Assembly (NCBI RefSeq): GCF_003515075.1
Contig: NZ_QWLV01000008.1
Coordinates: 68,367 to 132,366, forward strand
Direction of reading: 5' to 3'
From: Sphingomonas gilva
Lineage (GTDB): Bacteria; Pseudomonadota; Alphaproteobacteria; Sphingomonadales; Sphingomonadaceae
DNA length: 64,000 nt
In this document: positions 17,912 to 26,695 of the stretch, piece by piece
How the letters are laid out: each line of letters opens with the position of its first letter
Numbering within the stretch: position 1 is the stretch's first letter
The notes under the pieces: model-generated
What the model saw: only the letters and a program-made list of their open reading frames with translations
Databases searched by the model: none
What the model was told of the DNA's origin: nothing
Program-made: the position numbers and the translations under genes

Positions 17912-19228
17912 TCAGCCCGCCGCCTGCTGCCTGCGCTTGAGCAGCGCGCCCGCGCGCCAATAGTGGAACAGCGCCCAAGGCGTCAGCGCGGCGAAGGTCA
18001 CCATCGCCCAGCGCAGCGATTCCTCGCCGAACTGCGGACGCAGCAGATCGCTGATAACGCCGATCAGCGTCGGCCCCAGCCCCAGCCCGATCAGGTTGAT
18101 GACGAGGAGCGTGATCGCCGCCCACAGCGCGCGCATCCGCAAGGGCGCAAGCCCCTGGATCAGCGCGAAAGTGGGGCCGAGATAGGTGCTGACGAGCAGG
18201 ATCGAGAGCCAGTAGAGCGGGATCGCCATCCACGGATCGGATGAGAGGTAGAACAGGAAGGATAGCGGCAGGCCGATCGATTTCAGGCCGAACACCATCC
18301 AGCTCTGCGCGTGCAGGCCGTGCCGCACGGCGAGCCTGTTCGCCAGCCAGCCGCCGGCGACACCCGATATCGTGCCCATCACGCCGCCGATCGGCGCGAC
18401 GATCCAGGCGATATCGGTGATGCCCATGCCGAGCGAACGCTGCAGGAAACTCGGCCCGAAATGGGCGTGGCCATAGCCGATCATCGAGGTGATGGTGACG
18501 CCCATGACCAGGTGGAAGGCGGGGCCGCTCGCGAACATCGCGCGGAAGCCCTCCGAAAGCGGCGGGATGGCGCCCTTCTTCTCGCCCTCGGCGACGATCT
18601 GCGCGTCGGACAGTCCGCGCCGCGGCTCCACGACGAACAGCTTGACGACCACCGCCAGCGCGATGCCGGGCAATCCGACGGTGAACATCGCCGCGCGCCA
18701 GCCGTAGAAGGCGGCGACGGTGCCGCCGATGAGCGTGCCGAGCGCGGCGCCGAGCACGACGCCGAGCGAGTAGATGCCCATCGCCCCCGCGCGCTTCTCC
18801 GGCGGGTAGAGATCGGCGATGATCGAGTGGCTGGGCGGGCTCGAGCCGGCTTCGCCCACGCCGACGCCGATCCGCGCCAGCAGCAGCTGCACGAAATTCT
18901 GCGCAAGCCCGCACACCGCCGTCATCGCGCTCCACAAGGCGAGAGCGATGGCGATGATGTTGACGCGGTTGCCCCTGTCGGCGAGCCGGGCGACAGGGAT
19001 GCCCAGCGTCGCGTAGAACAGCGCGAAGGCGAGCCCGCCGATCAACCCCAGCTGCGTATCGCTGAGATGGAGGTCGGCGCGGATCAGCTCCTGCAGGATC
19101 GCGAGGATCTGCCGGTCCATATAGCTGAAGAAATAGGCCGTGGTGAGCAGCGCCAGCGTCCACCCGCGACGCTTCATCGCCAATGTGTCGGCGATTTCCT
19201 GGGGAACGTGCGGTGCGGCGCTGGACAT
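17912..19228 (-). CDS. MFS transporter, Spinster-like
   Basis: A 438-residue inner-membrane transporter with 12 predicted helices. The first helix ends in YMDRQILAIL and loop 2-3 carries GIPVARLADRGNR, followed by GVGVGEAGSSPP, a combination typical of the Spinster-like group of MFS proteins abundant in Sphingomonads. The ATG at 19228 follows AGGAG at a good distance. The gene lies directly downstream of a TonB-dependent receptor on the same strand, so the two may import the same compound across outer and inner membranes, although a terminator-like hairpin separates them. The substrate is unknown. Confidence 0.85.
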   Translation of the reverse strand: MSSAAPHVPQEIADTLAMKRRGWTLALLTTAYFFSYMDRQILAILQELIRADLHLSDTQLGLIGGLAFALFYATLGIPVARLADRGNRVNIIAIALALWSAMTAVCGLAQNFVQLLLARIGVGVGEAGSSPPSHSIIADLYPPEKRAGAMGIYSLGVVLGAALGTLIGGTVAAFYGWRAAMFTVGLPGIALAVVVKLFVVEPRRGLSDAQIVAEGEKKGAIPPLSEGFRAMFASGPAFHLVMGVTITSMIGYGHAHFGPSFLQRSLGMGITDIAWIVAPIGGVMGTISGVAGGWLANRLAVRHGLHAQSWMVFGLKSIGLPLSFLFYLSSDPWMAIPLYWLSILLVSTYLGPTFALIQGLAPLRMRALWAAITLLVINLIGLGLGPTLIGVISDLLRPQFGEESLRWAMVTFAALTPWALFHYWRAGALLKRRQQAAG

Positions 19229-19257
19229 CGACTACTCCTAATTTGTGCCGACGAAAA

Positions 19258-19299
19258 CGGCCCGCCGCGCGCCCTTCCCCAAAGGCGCCCGGCGGGCCG
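19258..19299 (-). terminator. Rho-independent terminator after the TonB-dependent receptor gene
   Basis: A hairpin with perfect 10-bp arms CGGCCCGCCG (19258-19267) and CGGCGGGCCG (19290-19299) encloses a 22-nt loop that can pair further. On the minus strand it is followed by GTTTTCG. It lies between the receptor stop at 19323 and the MFS start at 19228. Confidence 0.6.
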
Positions 19300-19322
19300 A
19301 AGTCGTTTACAGGGTCACGCGA

Positions 19323-22300
19323 TCAGAAATTCTGCGAGACCGAGATTTTCGCGGTGAAGCCCAAGGGGTTCGCCGTGAAGGGATCGTAATTCTGGTCGAG
19401 CCGCGCGAAGGGCGGATCCTCGTCGAGGATGTTGAGCGCGGAGAGCGCGACCGAGGTGCCGGTGGGCAGCGCGATCCGATAGGTGAAGTCGAGCGTGTTG
19501 AAGCCGTCGATCTCCTTGCCTTCGGTCACTGAATCGCCGGCAAGCGAGCCGGTGTTCGGGCCGAAGATGGAGGCGCCGCGCTGATCGGTGTAATCTGCCA
19601 TGAAGTTATAGGCGAGACGCAGCGAATGGATGCCGAATTCCCCGCTTGCGAACACCTGCCCCTTCCACTCGGGTAGCGGATAGGCGGTGGTCTGGTAGTT
19701 GAGCTGCCCGACCGCATCGAACGCCGGCTGCACGACGACGCCCTCAACCACGACATCGGCGACCTTGTATTCGAACACATAGGTGCCGTTGGCTCCCAGG
19801 GTGATCTCGGTGTCCTCGCCAAGCTCGAACTGGAACTGCGCCTGCGCGTCGATGCCGGAGGTGCGAATGTTGTTGTTGTTGACGTATTGCGTCTCCAGCC
19901 GCTGCACGTTGGCGATGCCGCAAACGTTGTTGGAGAAAGTGAAGCGTTCCTCCAGAAGCTCGAAGCCATCCTCGCCGCAATTGTCGCTGCCGCTAGCGCC
20001 GAACAGCGCGTTGACTATGCCTTGCACCGGCTCCGCCTCGATCGGCCCGTCGATATCATATCGCCAGTAATCGATGGTGCCAGAGAACGGTCCGGCATTG
20101 AGAATGATGCCCGCCGAATAATTGGTCGAGGACTCGGGCGTCAGTTCCGGATTGCCGAGCACATCGACTGCGCGGAAGGACGTGCCGATGATCTGCAACG
20201 AAACGATGCTGCCATTGGTCGCCGCGATCGGCGGCCCGCGGAAGGTCGTGCCCGCGCCCGCGCGCAACGCCAGCCAGTCGGTCAGCTGAAAGCGGATGCG
20301 TCCCTGCGGATCGAAGGTCGACCCGATCAGACCGCCATAGTCTTCGTAGCGCGCCGAAAGCTGCAGGTTGATCGCATCGGTGATCGGCGCCTGGATTTCG
20401 ACGAACGCCGCCTTGATATCCTGGCTCAGCTGGCGCGCGTTGTTGGTACCCAAGAACCCGAGCGCTCCCGTCTGCTGCGGACAAACCGCGTTGGGATCGA
20501 GCACCGAACCCGGGCAGGGATTCACGGCAAGATTATTGTTGTTGCCGTAAGCAGTCGAGAAATATTCCTTGCGATACTGGCCGCCGATAGCGAAGCCGAC
20601 CTGACCGCCCGGCAACTCGATACCCGTCTGTCCCGAGAGGACGAGATCACCGACGAACAGCTCTGTTTCGGTTGTCGTCTGCGAATCGACGAAGAAATAA
20701 TCGAAGACTTCCTTGGAGTTGATAAGACCTGCGCCCGGCGTCAGGCTGAAGGCGGCCGGATTGCGCGTCCCGGCATAGTTGGGATTGGTGTCGCCAGTAA
20801 CGGGATTGACCTGCACCGCCGTCGAGAAGGGGTTGAAGAACAGACAACCATTTTGCCCGGCAAGAGCGGCGAGTTGAGCCTGGGTGAGACCGGCGCGCGA
20901 CGCCGCGCTTTCGTACGGACAGCTGAACCCGCCGAAGCCGGCAAGCGCGTTTTGCAGACGGTCGCCAAATGTGTCCGTGCCTTCGATGTAGCGTTCGTAG
21001 AAATGATAGGTGAAGCCGGCATCCAAGGTGAGATTGTCGCCCAGCCGCTGTTCGAGGCCGGCGGTGAACCGAATGGAATCGGACGTACGTGGGCTCCACG
21101 CCGAACCGCGATCATTGTCCTCATCGCGGAAGGCCGGATTACCGCCCAGCAGGGCCGGGCGGAAAAGCACAGGAAAGGCAAGTGCCGGCGCAAGCGGAAC
21201 CCCGCCCGCGGTCAGGCAGCCTGCGGCCGCTCCATAGGTCGCGCAATAATCGCGGAGCGACGGCGCATAGGTGGGAATCCCGAACACGCCCGCGCCGGCA
21301 GCCTGCGCCGGGGTTAGCACGCCGCTGGCCGGCACAGTGGTCAGAGGCGACGCCGCATATCCCGAGGGCGACAATGTCGGAAGATAAGTCGGCGAGGTCG
21401 TGATGCGCGAGCTCGAGAAACCATATAGCGCGCTTAGATTAAGCGTGGTCGATTCGCCGATGTCGATCTCGGTTTCGAGATAGGCCTGCAACCGCTCCTC
21501 TGGCTCGACCAGATTGCCGAACAGTCCGTACTGGTTGAAGCATCGATCGGTGGTCGATCCGGTGACGCTGCGGAAGCCGCCAAGATCCTCGCAACCGAGA
21601 TCGCGAACGAAGTTGAGGCCGCCGACGGTCGCGTCGAAATCGAAGTTCCCCGGATTGCCGCCGCCGGTCCAGCCGCCCTGCGGGTTCACCTCATAAGGCT
21701 GGATGACGAAATCGCGGTCGGTGGTGCGCAGTTCGGACCGGCGCTGATAGCCGAACGAGGCGAGCATGCGGAAGCCGTCGCCATTGTGGCCATAGGCGAT
21801 GCTGCCGCCGTAATCGCCGTCCGAGCCCTCGATATAGCGATAGTCGCCCGAGACGGTGAAGCCGTTCTGGCGCTCGCGGGTGATGAAGTTGACCACGCCG
21901 GCGATCGCGTCCGAGCCGTAGGTCGCGGCGGCGCCGTCTTTCAGGATTTCGACGCGGCCGATCGCCGCCTGGGGAATGAGGTTGACGTCGACCACGGGCA
22001 CGCCGGTGCCGGCCGGCACCAGCCGCTTGCCGTTCAGCAGGACGAGGGTGCGCCCCGGCCCGAGGCCGCGCAGGTTGACCGAGGCGACGCCTTCGGAACC
22101 CTGCGCGCGGCTGTCGAACTGGTTGGCGTCGCCGATGACGCCGTTCGAGACGGGCAAATTCTTGATCAGATCGAGCGCGGTGGGGCTGCCCTGCTTGGCC
22201 AGGTCCTCAGCGGAGATCACCTCGACCGGCAGCGCCGCATCCTCGGGCGTGCCGCGAATCAGCGAGCCGGTCACGATGATGTTGGGCTCGCCGCCAGGAT

Positions 22301-22424
22301 CGGCGATGGTTTCCTCCTGCGGCAGCGCCGCCGCTTCGGCGCCGACCTGCGCCCAGGCGGGCGTCGCCAGCCCGACCAGCAGCGCGCCCGCTGCGCCGCA
22401 CGAAAGAAAAGCCGCTTTCCTCAT
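19323..22424 (-). CDS. TonB-dependent outer-membrane receptor
   Basis: A 1033-residue protein with an N-terminal signal peptide ending in PAWAQ near residue 26, a plug domain with PVEVISAEDLAKQGSPTALD and GPGRTLVLLNGKRL, and a long beta-barrel ending in phenylalanine (ISVSQNF), the usual outer-membrane targeting signal. IIVTGSLIRG just before the plug may act as the TonB box. It takes up a bulky substrate, driven by TonB. Its length and plug are typical of the large receptor paralogues of Sphingomonads. There is no FecR/sigma factor pair nearby. The flanking catabolic genes suggest an organic carbon source in place of a siderophore. Confidence 0.9.
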   Translation of the reverse strand: MRKAAFLSCGAAGALLVGLATPAWAQVGAEAAALPQEETIADPGGEPNIIVTGSLIRGTPEDAALPVEVISAEDLAKQGSPTALDLIKNLPVSNGVIGDANQFDSRAQGSEGVASVNLRGLGPGRTLVLLNGKRLVPAGTGVPVVDVNLIPQAAIGRVEILKDGAAATYGSDAIAGVVNFITRERQNGFTVSGDYRYIEGSDGDYGGSIAYGHNGDGFRMLASFGYQRRSELRTTDRDFVIQPYEVNPQGGWTGGGNPGNFDFDATVGGLNFVRDLGCEDLGGFRSVTGSTTDRCFNQYGLFGNLVEPEERLQAYLETEIDIGESTTLNLSALYGFSSSRITTSPTYLPTLSPSGYAASPLTTVPASGVLTPAQAAGAGVFGIPTYAPSLRDYCATYGAAAGCLTAGGVPLAPALAFPVLFRPALLGGNPAFRDEDNDRGSAWSPRTSDSIRFTAGLEQRLGDNLTLDAGFTYHFYERYIEGTDTFGDRLQNALAGFGGFSCPYESAASRAGLTQAQLAALAGQNGCLFFNPFSTAVQVNPVTGDTNPNYAGTRNPAAFSLTPGAGLINSKEVFDYFFVDSQTTTETELFVGDLVLSGQTGIELPGGQVGFAIGGQYRKEYFSTAYGNNNNLAVNPCPGSVLDPNAVCPQQTGALGFLGTNNARQLSQDIKAAFVEIQAPITDAINLQLSARYEDYGGLIGSTFDPQGRIRFQLTDWLALRAGAGTTFRGPPIAATNGSIVSLQIIGTSFRAVDVLGNPELTPESSTNYSAGIILNAGPFSGTIDYWRYDIDGPIEAEPVQGIVNALFGASGSDNCGEDGFELLEERFTFSNNVCGIANVQRLETQYVNNNNIRTSGIDAQAQFQFELGEDTEITLGANGTYVFEYKVADVVVEGVVVQPAFDAVGQLNYQTTAYPLPEWKGQVFASGEFGIHSLRLAYNFMADYTDQRGASIFGPNTGSLAGDSVTEGKEIDGFNTLDFTYRIALPTGTSVALSALNILDEDPPFARLDQNYDPFTANPLGFTAKISVSQNF

Positions 22425-22856
22425 AATGCCTCTCCCACTCCCTCAGAGGGCTCCCGCTCCTTGCTCGGCGGCATACCCGTTCATCTAATAGACGCATGAC
22501 GCAACGGAAGGTCAAGGGCTCTTTGGGTTTCAACAAGAGACTGGGTTTTCGGTGTGACGATTTTGCTTCACCGCAGGAACCGGCGCGATTCACGGGCGAG
22601 GCGACGTCCCATTGCGCTTTCGCCGCGCTTCCGGTGAAGGTGTGGATCAAGAGGCGGCACCCCGCGCCCATGCGCCATACCTCATCTGCCAGCGCCGGAC
22701 GGCGACCTGTTGCAACGGCGACGAACGGTGTACGATGTTCACGAAGCAGATTATTCCGTTGTCGTCTTCATCGTGGGAAACCACTGTCGAAATCGTCCAA
22801 TACCTCTGCTGGGCCGGCGGGCTAAATCATTGGCAGCAAATCATTCTGTGGGGGAG
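22425..22856. other. Divergent intergenic region of 432 nt, no gene recognised
   Basis: Between the receptor start and the small plus-strand gene. Short open frames cross it on both strands but none has a recognisable motif or good ribosome site. It should hold the receptor promoter (see the separate entry) and a promoter for the small gene; base composition is less GC-rich than the flanking genes by eye. Confidence 0.5.
22487..22515 (-). promoter_or_regulatory. Candidate sigma70-type promoter of the TonB-dependent receptor gene
   Basis: On the minus strand TTGACC (22510-22515) and TCTATT (22487-22492) are separated by 17 nt, matching 5 of 6 and 4 of 6 consensus positions. The start codon is about 63 nt downstream, preceded by GAGAGGC. 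Confidence 0.4.
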
Positions 22857-23147
22857 ATGATGGGGCTTTTGAAACGTTGGCGCGGCCGAAGCCGCAGCGC
22901 GAAGGTCGTTTTCGACGTGGCGGCGGATGTGAAGCACGAGGATGCGGCGACCAGGGAAGAAGCGGCCGAGCCGTCGACCTTCGCCGCCGGGCCGCCATCC
23001 TACGCCAGCCTGTTGAGCGAATTCACCGACGCCGAGCTCTCCCATGCGCTGGCCGCGAGCGAGCGCGCCGAGGACGGAAATATCACCGAGCTCATCGAAC
23101 AGGAGCTCGACCGGCGACGCGCGACAGGTCGCCGCGCCATATCGTGA
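22857..23147 (+). CDS. Small hypothetical protein, 96 residues
   Basis: A short soluble protein with a basic N-terminus (LLKRWRGRSRSAK), an acidic middle and a C-terminal region YASLLSEFTDAELSHALAAS followed by an ELIEQELDRRR helix. It starts at ATG 22857 or the adjacent ATG at 22860, right after a strong GGGGGAG ribosome site. I do not recognise the family. It lies 55 nt upstream of wecB on the same strand and could be the first gene of the EPS operon, but nothing in it shows a function. Codon use looks like that of its neighbours. Confidence 0.55.
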   Translation: MMGLLKRWRGRSRSAKVVFDVAADVKHEDAATREEAAEPSTFAAGPPSYASLLSEFTDAELSHALAASERAEDGNITELIEQELDRRRATGRRAIS

Positions 23148-23202
23148 CGCGTGATCGGCTGCGCGTTGAGCGCTTCTTAAAGGGTCGGGCCTTAGGGCGG
23201 GC

Positions 23203-24336
23203 ATGATGACCCGGCCCATCGTTCTTACCGTGTTCGGCACCCGGCCCGAGGCGATCAAGCTGTTCCCTGTGATCCGCGCCTTGCGCGCCGATCCGCGCAT
23301 CGACACGCGGATCTGCGTCACCGCGCAGCACCGCGGAATGCTCGACCAGGTTCTCGACATCGCCGGCGTGACGCCCGATATCGACCTCGATCTGATGGAG
23401 CCGGGCCAGTCGCTCGATCGGCTCACCGCCCGATTGCTGACCGGCCTTGGCGAGGTGATGGACGCCGTCATGCCGCAGCGCGTCATCGTCCAGGGCGATA
23501 CCGCGACCGCCATGGTCGGCGCGCTCGCCGCCTATTACCGCCGCGTGCCCACCGCGCACGTCGAGGCGGGGCTGCGCTCGGGCGATATCTGGCAGCCCTT
23601 TCCCGAGGAGGTCAACCGCCGTATCGTCGCCCCGATCGCCGACCTGCACTTCGCCCCGACGGAAACGGCCGCGAACGCGCTGCTGCGTGAGAATGTCGAT
23701 CCGCGCACGATCCATGTGACAGGCAACACGGTGGTCGACGCGCTATTGGCCACGCGGGCGCGGATCGCGGACCAGCCGGGTCTTGCCGCCGGGCTGGACG
23801 ATCTGCTGGCGCGCTTCGGCGGCAAGCGGATCGTCCTGGTCACCACCCATCGCCGCGAGAATTTCGGCGGCGGAATGGAGAGCATCGCCCGCGCCATCCG
23901 GCGGATCGCCGGGCGCGAAGGCCTCGCGGTGATCTTTCCGGTGCATCCCAACCCCAATGTTCGCACTGTGATGGAGCGCGAGCTGGGCGGGCTGGACAAT
24001 GTGGCGGCGATCGATCCGCTCGATTATCCTCACTTCATCCGCGCGCTGGACGCCTGCGACATCGTGCTGACCGATTCGGGCGGGGTGCAGGAAGAGGCGC
24101 CGGCGCTCGGCAAGCCCGTGCTGGTCATGCGCGAGACGACGGAGCGGCCTGAGGGCGTCGCGGCCGGCACCGCGCGCCTGATCGGCGCGGACGAGGACCG
24201 CATCGTTACCGAAATCTTCAACCTTCTGGACGACAAGGCGGCCTATCAGGCGATGGCCCGCGCGCACAATCCGTTCGGCGACGGCCATGCCTCGACACGG
24301 ATTGCGGGGCTTGTCGCGAATGCTTTCGGACTCTGA
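23203..24336 (+). CDS. wecB: UDP-N-acetylglucosamine 2-epimerase (non-hydrolysing)
   Basis: The enzyme of 377 residues converts UDP-GlcNAc to UDP-ManNAc in the cytoplasm. It has the family start GTRPEAIKLFPVIRAL, the active-site region EAGLRSGDIWQPFPEEVNRR near residue 120, HPNPNVR near 247 and the UDP-binding segment TDSGGVQEEAPALGKP near 290. The next gene, a ManNAc dehydrogenase, overlaps it by 17 nt, so the pair makes UDP-ManNAcA for the polysaccharide. It starts the plus-strand run of EPS genes. Two adjacent ATGs at 23203 and 23206 are both possible starts. Confidence 0.93.
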   Translation: MMTRPIVLTVFGTRPEAIKLFPVIRALRADPRIDTRICVTAQHRGMLDQVLDIAGVTPDIDLDLMEPGQSLDRLTARLLTGLGEVMDAVMPQRVIVQGDTATAMVGALAAYYRRVPTAHVEAGLRSGDIWQPFPEEVNRRIVAPIADLHFAPTETAANALLRENVDPRTIHVTGNTVVDALLATRARIADQPGLAAGLDDLLARFGGKRIVLVTTHRRENFGGGMESIARAIRRIAGREGLAVIFPVHPNPNVRTVMERELGGLDNVAAIDPLDYPHFIRALDACDIVLTDSGGVQEEAPALGKPVLVMRETTERPEGVAAGTARLIGADEDRIVTEIFNLLDDKAAYQAMARAHNPFGDGHASTRIAGLVANAFGL

Positions 24337-25618
24337 ACTCAAGGTCGTCGTTGTCGGCCTGGGCTATATCGGGCTGCCCACCGCCGCGGTGATCGCAAGG
24401 TCCGGCGCGCGGGTGCTGGGGATCGACGTGTCGGCGCGCGTCGTCGACACGGTCAATTCGGGCAAGGTCCATATCGAGGAGGTCGATCTCGACGGGCTGG
24501 TGCAGGGCGTGGTCGCGCGCGGCGCGCTCAGGGCGTCGACCGCGATCGAGCCGGCCGACGTGTTCGTCATCGCCGTGCCGACGCCGTTCGGCGACGATCA
24601 CGCGCCCGATATCAGCCATGTCCTGAACGCGGCCGCGGGCATCGCGCCGGTGTTGAAGGCGGGCGACACCGTTATCCTCGAATCGACCTCGCCGGTCGGC
24701 ACCACCGAACAGGTGCGCGATCTGATCGCGGCGGCGCGACCCGATCTGAAGGTGCCCGGCCTGACCGGAAACGGTGCGGATATCGCCATCGCCTATTGCC
24801 CGGAACGCGTGCTGCCGGGCCGCATCCTGGTCGAGCTGATCGACAATGACCGCGTGATCGGCGGCATCACGCCGCGCTGCGCCCGCAAGGCGCTGGGCTT
24901 CTATCGCCGCTTCGTGCGCGGCGCATGCGTCACCACCAATGCCCGCGCGGCGGAGATGACCAAGCTGGTCGAGAACAGCTACCGCGACGTCAACATCGCC
25001 TTCGCCAACGAGTTGTCGGTGGTCGCCGACGAGATGGGGCTCGACGTGTGGGAGGTGATCCGCCTGGCCAACCGCCATCCGCGCGTCAATATCCTCTCGC
25101 CGGGCCCGGGCGTCGGCGGCCACTGCATCGCCGTCGATCCCTGGTTCATCGTCCACGGCGCGCCCGACCACACCCCGCTGATCCGCACCGCGCGCGAGGT
25201 CAACGACGCCAAGGTGGATCACACCATCGCCCGCGCCGAAGCGCTGATCGCCGAAATGCCGGGCGCGCCGGTCGCCTGCCTCGGCCTCGCCTTCAAGGCC
25301 AATATCGACGACTTCCGCGAAAGCCCGGCGGTGAAGGTGGCGGCCGCCCTCGCCCGCCGCCATGGCCGCCGTATCCGCATCGTCGAGCCCTATGCCGAGG
25401 CGCTGCCGGCGGCGTTCGCCGGAACAGGCGCCGAACTGACCGATATCGACGAGGCGATCGCGACCTGCCCGATCTTCATCGTCCTGGTCGATCACGACCT
25501 GTTCAAATCGGTGCCACTGGATGAGCGCGCGGACAAGCTGGTCTACGATACGCGCGGCATCTGGCCGGATCAGCCGGCCGGCGGAGCTACGACAAAGCCG
25601 CTGCGCATGACTGGCTGA
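24320..25618 (+). CDS. wecC: UDP-N-acetyl-D-mannosamine dehydrogenase
   Basis: An NAD-dependent four-electron dehydrogenase of 432 residues that oxidises UDP-ManNAc to UDP-ManNAcA. The Rossmann motif VVGLGYIGLPTAAV is at residues 10-23, the catalytic lysine Lys215 is in MTKLVENSYRDVN, and the thiohemiacetal cysteine Cys269 is in GPGVGGHCIAVDP. The ATG at 24320 lies inside the wecB 3' end, implying translational coupling; an open extension upstream is wecB in another frame. Its product would add a negatively charged aminouronic acid to the repeat unit. Assignment to ManNAc over other NDP-sugars rests on the coupling to wecB. Confidence 0.92.
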   Translation: MLSDSELKVVVVGLGYIGLPTAAVIARSGARVLGIDVSARVVDTVNSGKVHIEEVDLDGLVQGVVARGALRASTAIEPADVFVIAVPTPFGDDHAPDISHVLNAAAGIAPVLKAGDTVILESTSPVGTTEQVRDLIAAARPDLKVPGLTGNGADIAIAYCPERVLPGRILVELIDNDRVIGGITPRCARKALGFYRRFVRGACVTTNARAAEMTKLVENSYRDVNIAFANELSVVADEMGLDVWEVIRLANRHPRVNILSPGPGVGGHCIAVDPWFIVHGAPDHTPLIRTAREVNDAKVDHTIARAEALIAEMPGAPVACLGLAFKANIDDFRESPAVKVAAALARRHGRRIRIVEPYAEALPAAFAGTGAELTDIDEAIATCPIFIVLVDHDLFKSVPLDERADKLVYDTRGIWPDQPAGGATTKPLRMTG

Positions 25619-25849
25619 GGCGTCATTTCGCCGGCACTTGCCGACCATTTACGTTCAACAACAGCTGCCCCTCGAGTTTACGAGCGGGCGATCGGGTGAT
25701 CGCGCCGATCAGGCCGTTCGGCACGCTCTGGCGCGGATTCGCCTCACGGAGCCGAAACGGACGCCGACCGTTGTACGCCACTGATGGCCACGTCGCTTGC
25801 CGCCTCCAGAGCGAGCGACTAGGTGAAGCCCGCAATTTGGTGAGACGGC

Positions 25850-26629
25850 GTGACAAAGATGTTCAACTTCCTGCGTCCACGGCAGCCGGTTCGGGCTTCG
25901 GGACCCGCTATTCCGCCGGGGATGCGGGTCTATGCCATCGGCGATGTGCATGGCCGCCTGGATCTGCTCGACCGTCTGCTCGATGCGATCGCCAACGACG
26001 ACGCGACGCGCGAGAGCACCGAGGTGCGGCTGATCTTCCTCGGCGACCTGATCGATCGCGGTCCGCAATCCCGCGAGGTCATCGACCGGGTGCTGGCGCT
26101 CAAGGACAACGACATCGACGTCGCCGTCCTGCGGGGCAATCATGAGGAAGTGTTCCAGCTGGTGCTGGATGGGGACGAGGAAGCGCTGCGCTTCTTCAAT
26201 CGCATCGGGGGCCGCGAGACGATCCTGAGCTACGGTATCGACGCGGAGTTCTTCGCCTGCGCGGAACTGCCCGAGTTGCAGGCCGCGCTGATCGAGAACG
26301 TGCCGGCCAGACATATCCAGCTGTTGCGCGAATGCGAGGATATGGTCGAGATCGGCGACTATCTGTTCGTCCATGCCGGCATTCGTCCCGGCACCGCGCT
26401 CGACCAGCAGAGAACGGCGGATCTGCGCTGGATCCGCGGCGGCTTTCTGGATTTCGAGGGAAGCCATCCGCGCATGATCGTTCACGGCCACACGCCATCC
26501 GCCGAGATCGAATGGCGATCGAACCGCATCGGCGTCGATACGGGCGCGTATGAGAGCGGGGTCCTGTCCGCGATCGGCATCGAGGGGGCGGAGCGCTGGG
26601 CGCTCAGCACGGCCCTGGAAACCGTCTGA
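25850..26629 (+). CDS. PPP-family metallophosphatase (serine/threonine/tyrosine-type, PrpA/lambda-like)
   Basis: A 259-residue calcineurin-like phosphatase. The metal-site motifs are all visible: GDVHGR at 31-36, GDLIDRG at 65-71, GNHE at 96-99, and later FVHAGIRPG and IVHGHTP. Length and motif spacing fit the bacterial lambda/PrpA branch, some members of which remove phosphate from tyrosine as well as serine and threonine. The GTG at 25850 or the ATG at 25859 could be the start. The gene lies between two sugar dehydrogenase genes of the EPS locus, and no low-molecular-weight tyrosine phosphatase is seen in the window. It may therefore dephosphorylate the EPS tyrosine kinase; that is inference. 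Confidence 0.85.
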   Translation: MTKMFNFLRPRQPVRASGPAIPPGMRVYAIGDVHGRLDLLDRLLDAIANDDATRESTEVRLIFLGDLIDRGPQSREVIDRVLALKDNDIDVAVLRGNHEEVFQLVLDGDEEALRFFNRIGGRETILSYGIDAEFFACAELPELQAALIENVPARHIQLLRECEDMVEIGDYLFVHAGIRPGTALDQQRTADLRWIRGGFLDFEGSHPRMIVHGHTPSAEIEWRSNRIGVDTGAYESGVLSAIGIEGAERWALSTALETV

Positions 26630-26695
26630 ACGCCCGAGCCAACGCATCGCACTTCCATCAACAGGCTGCTGGACGCTCGCAGCGGGGGGAAATCA

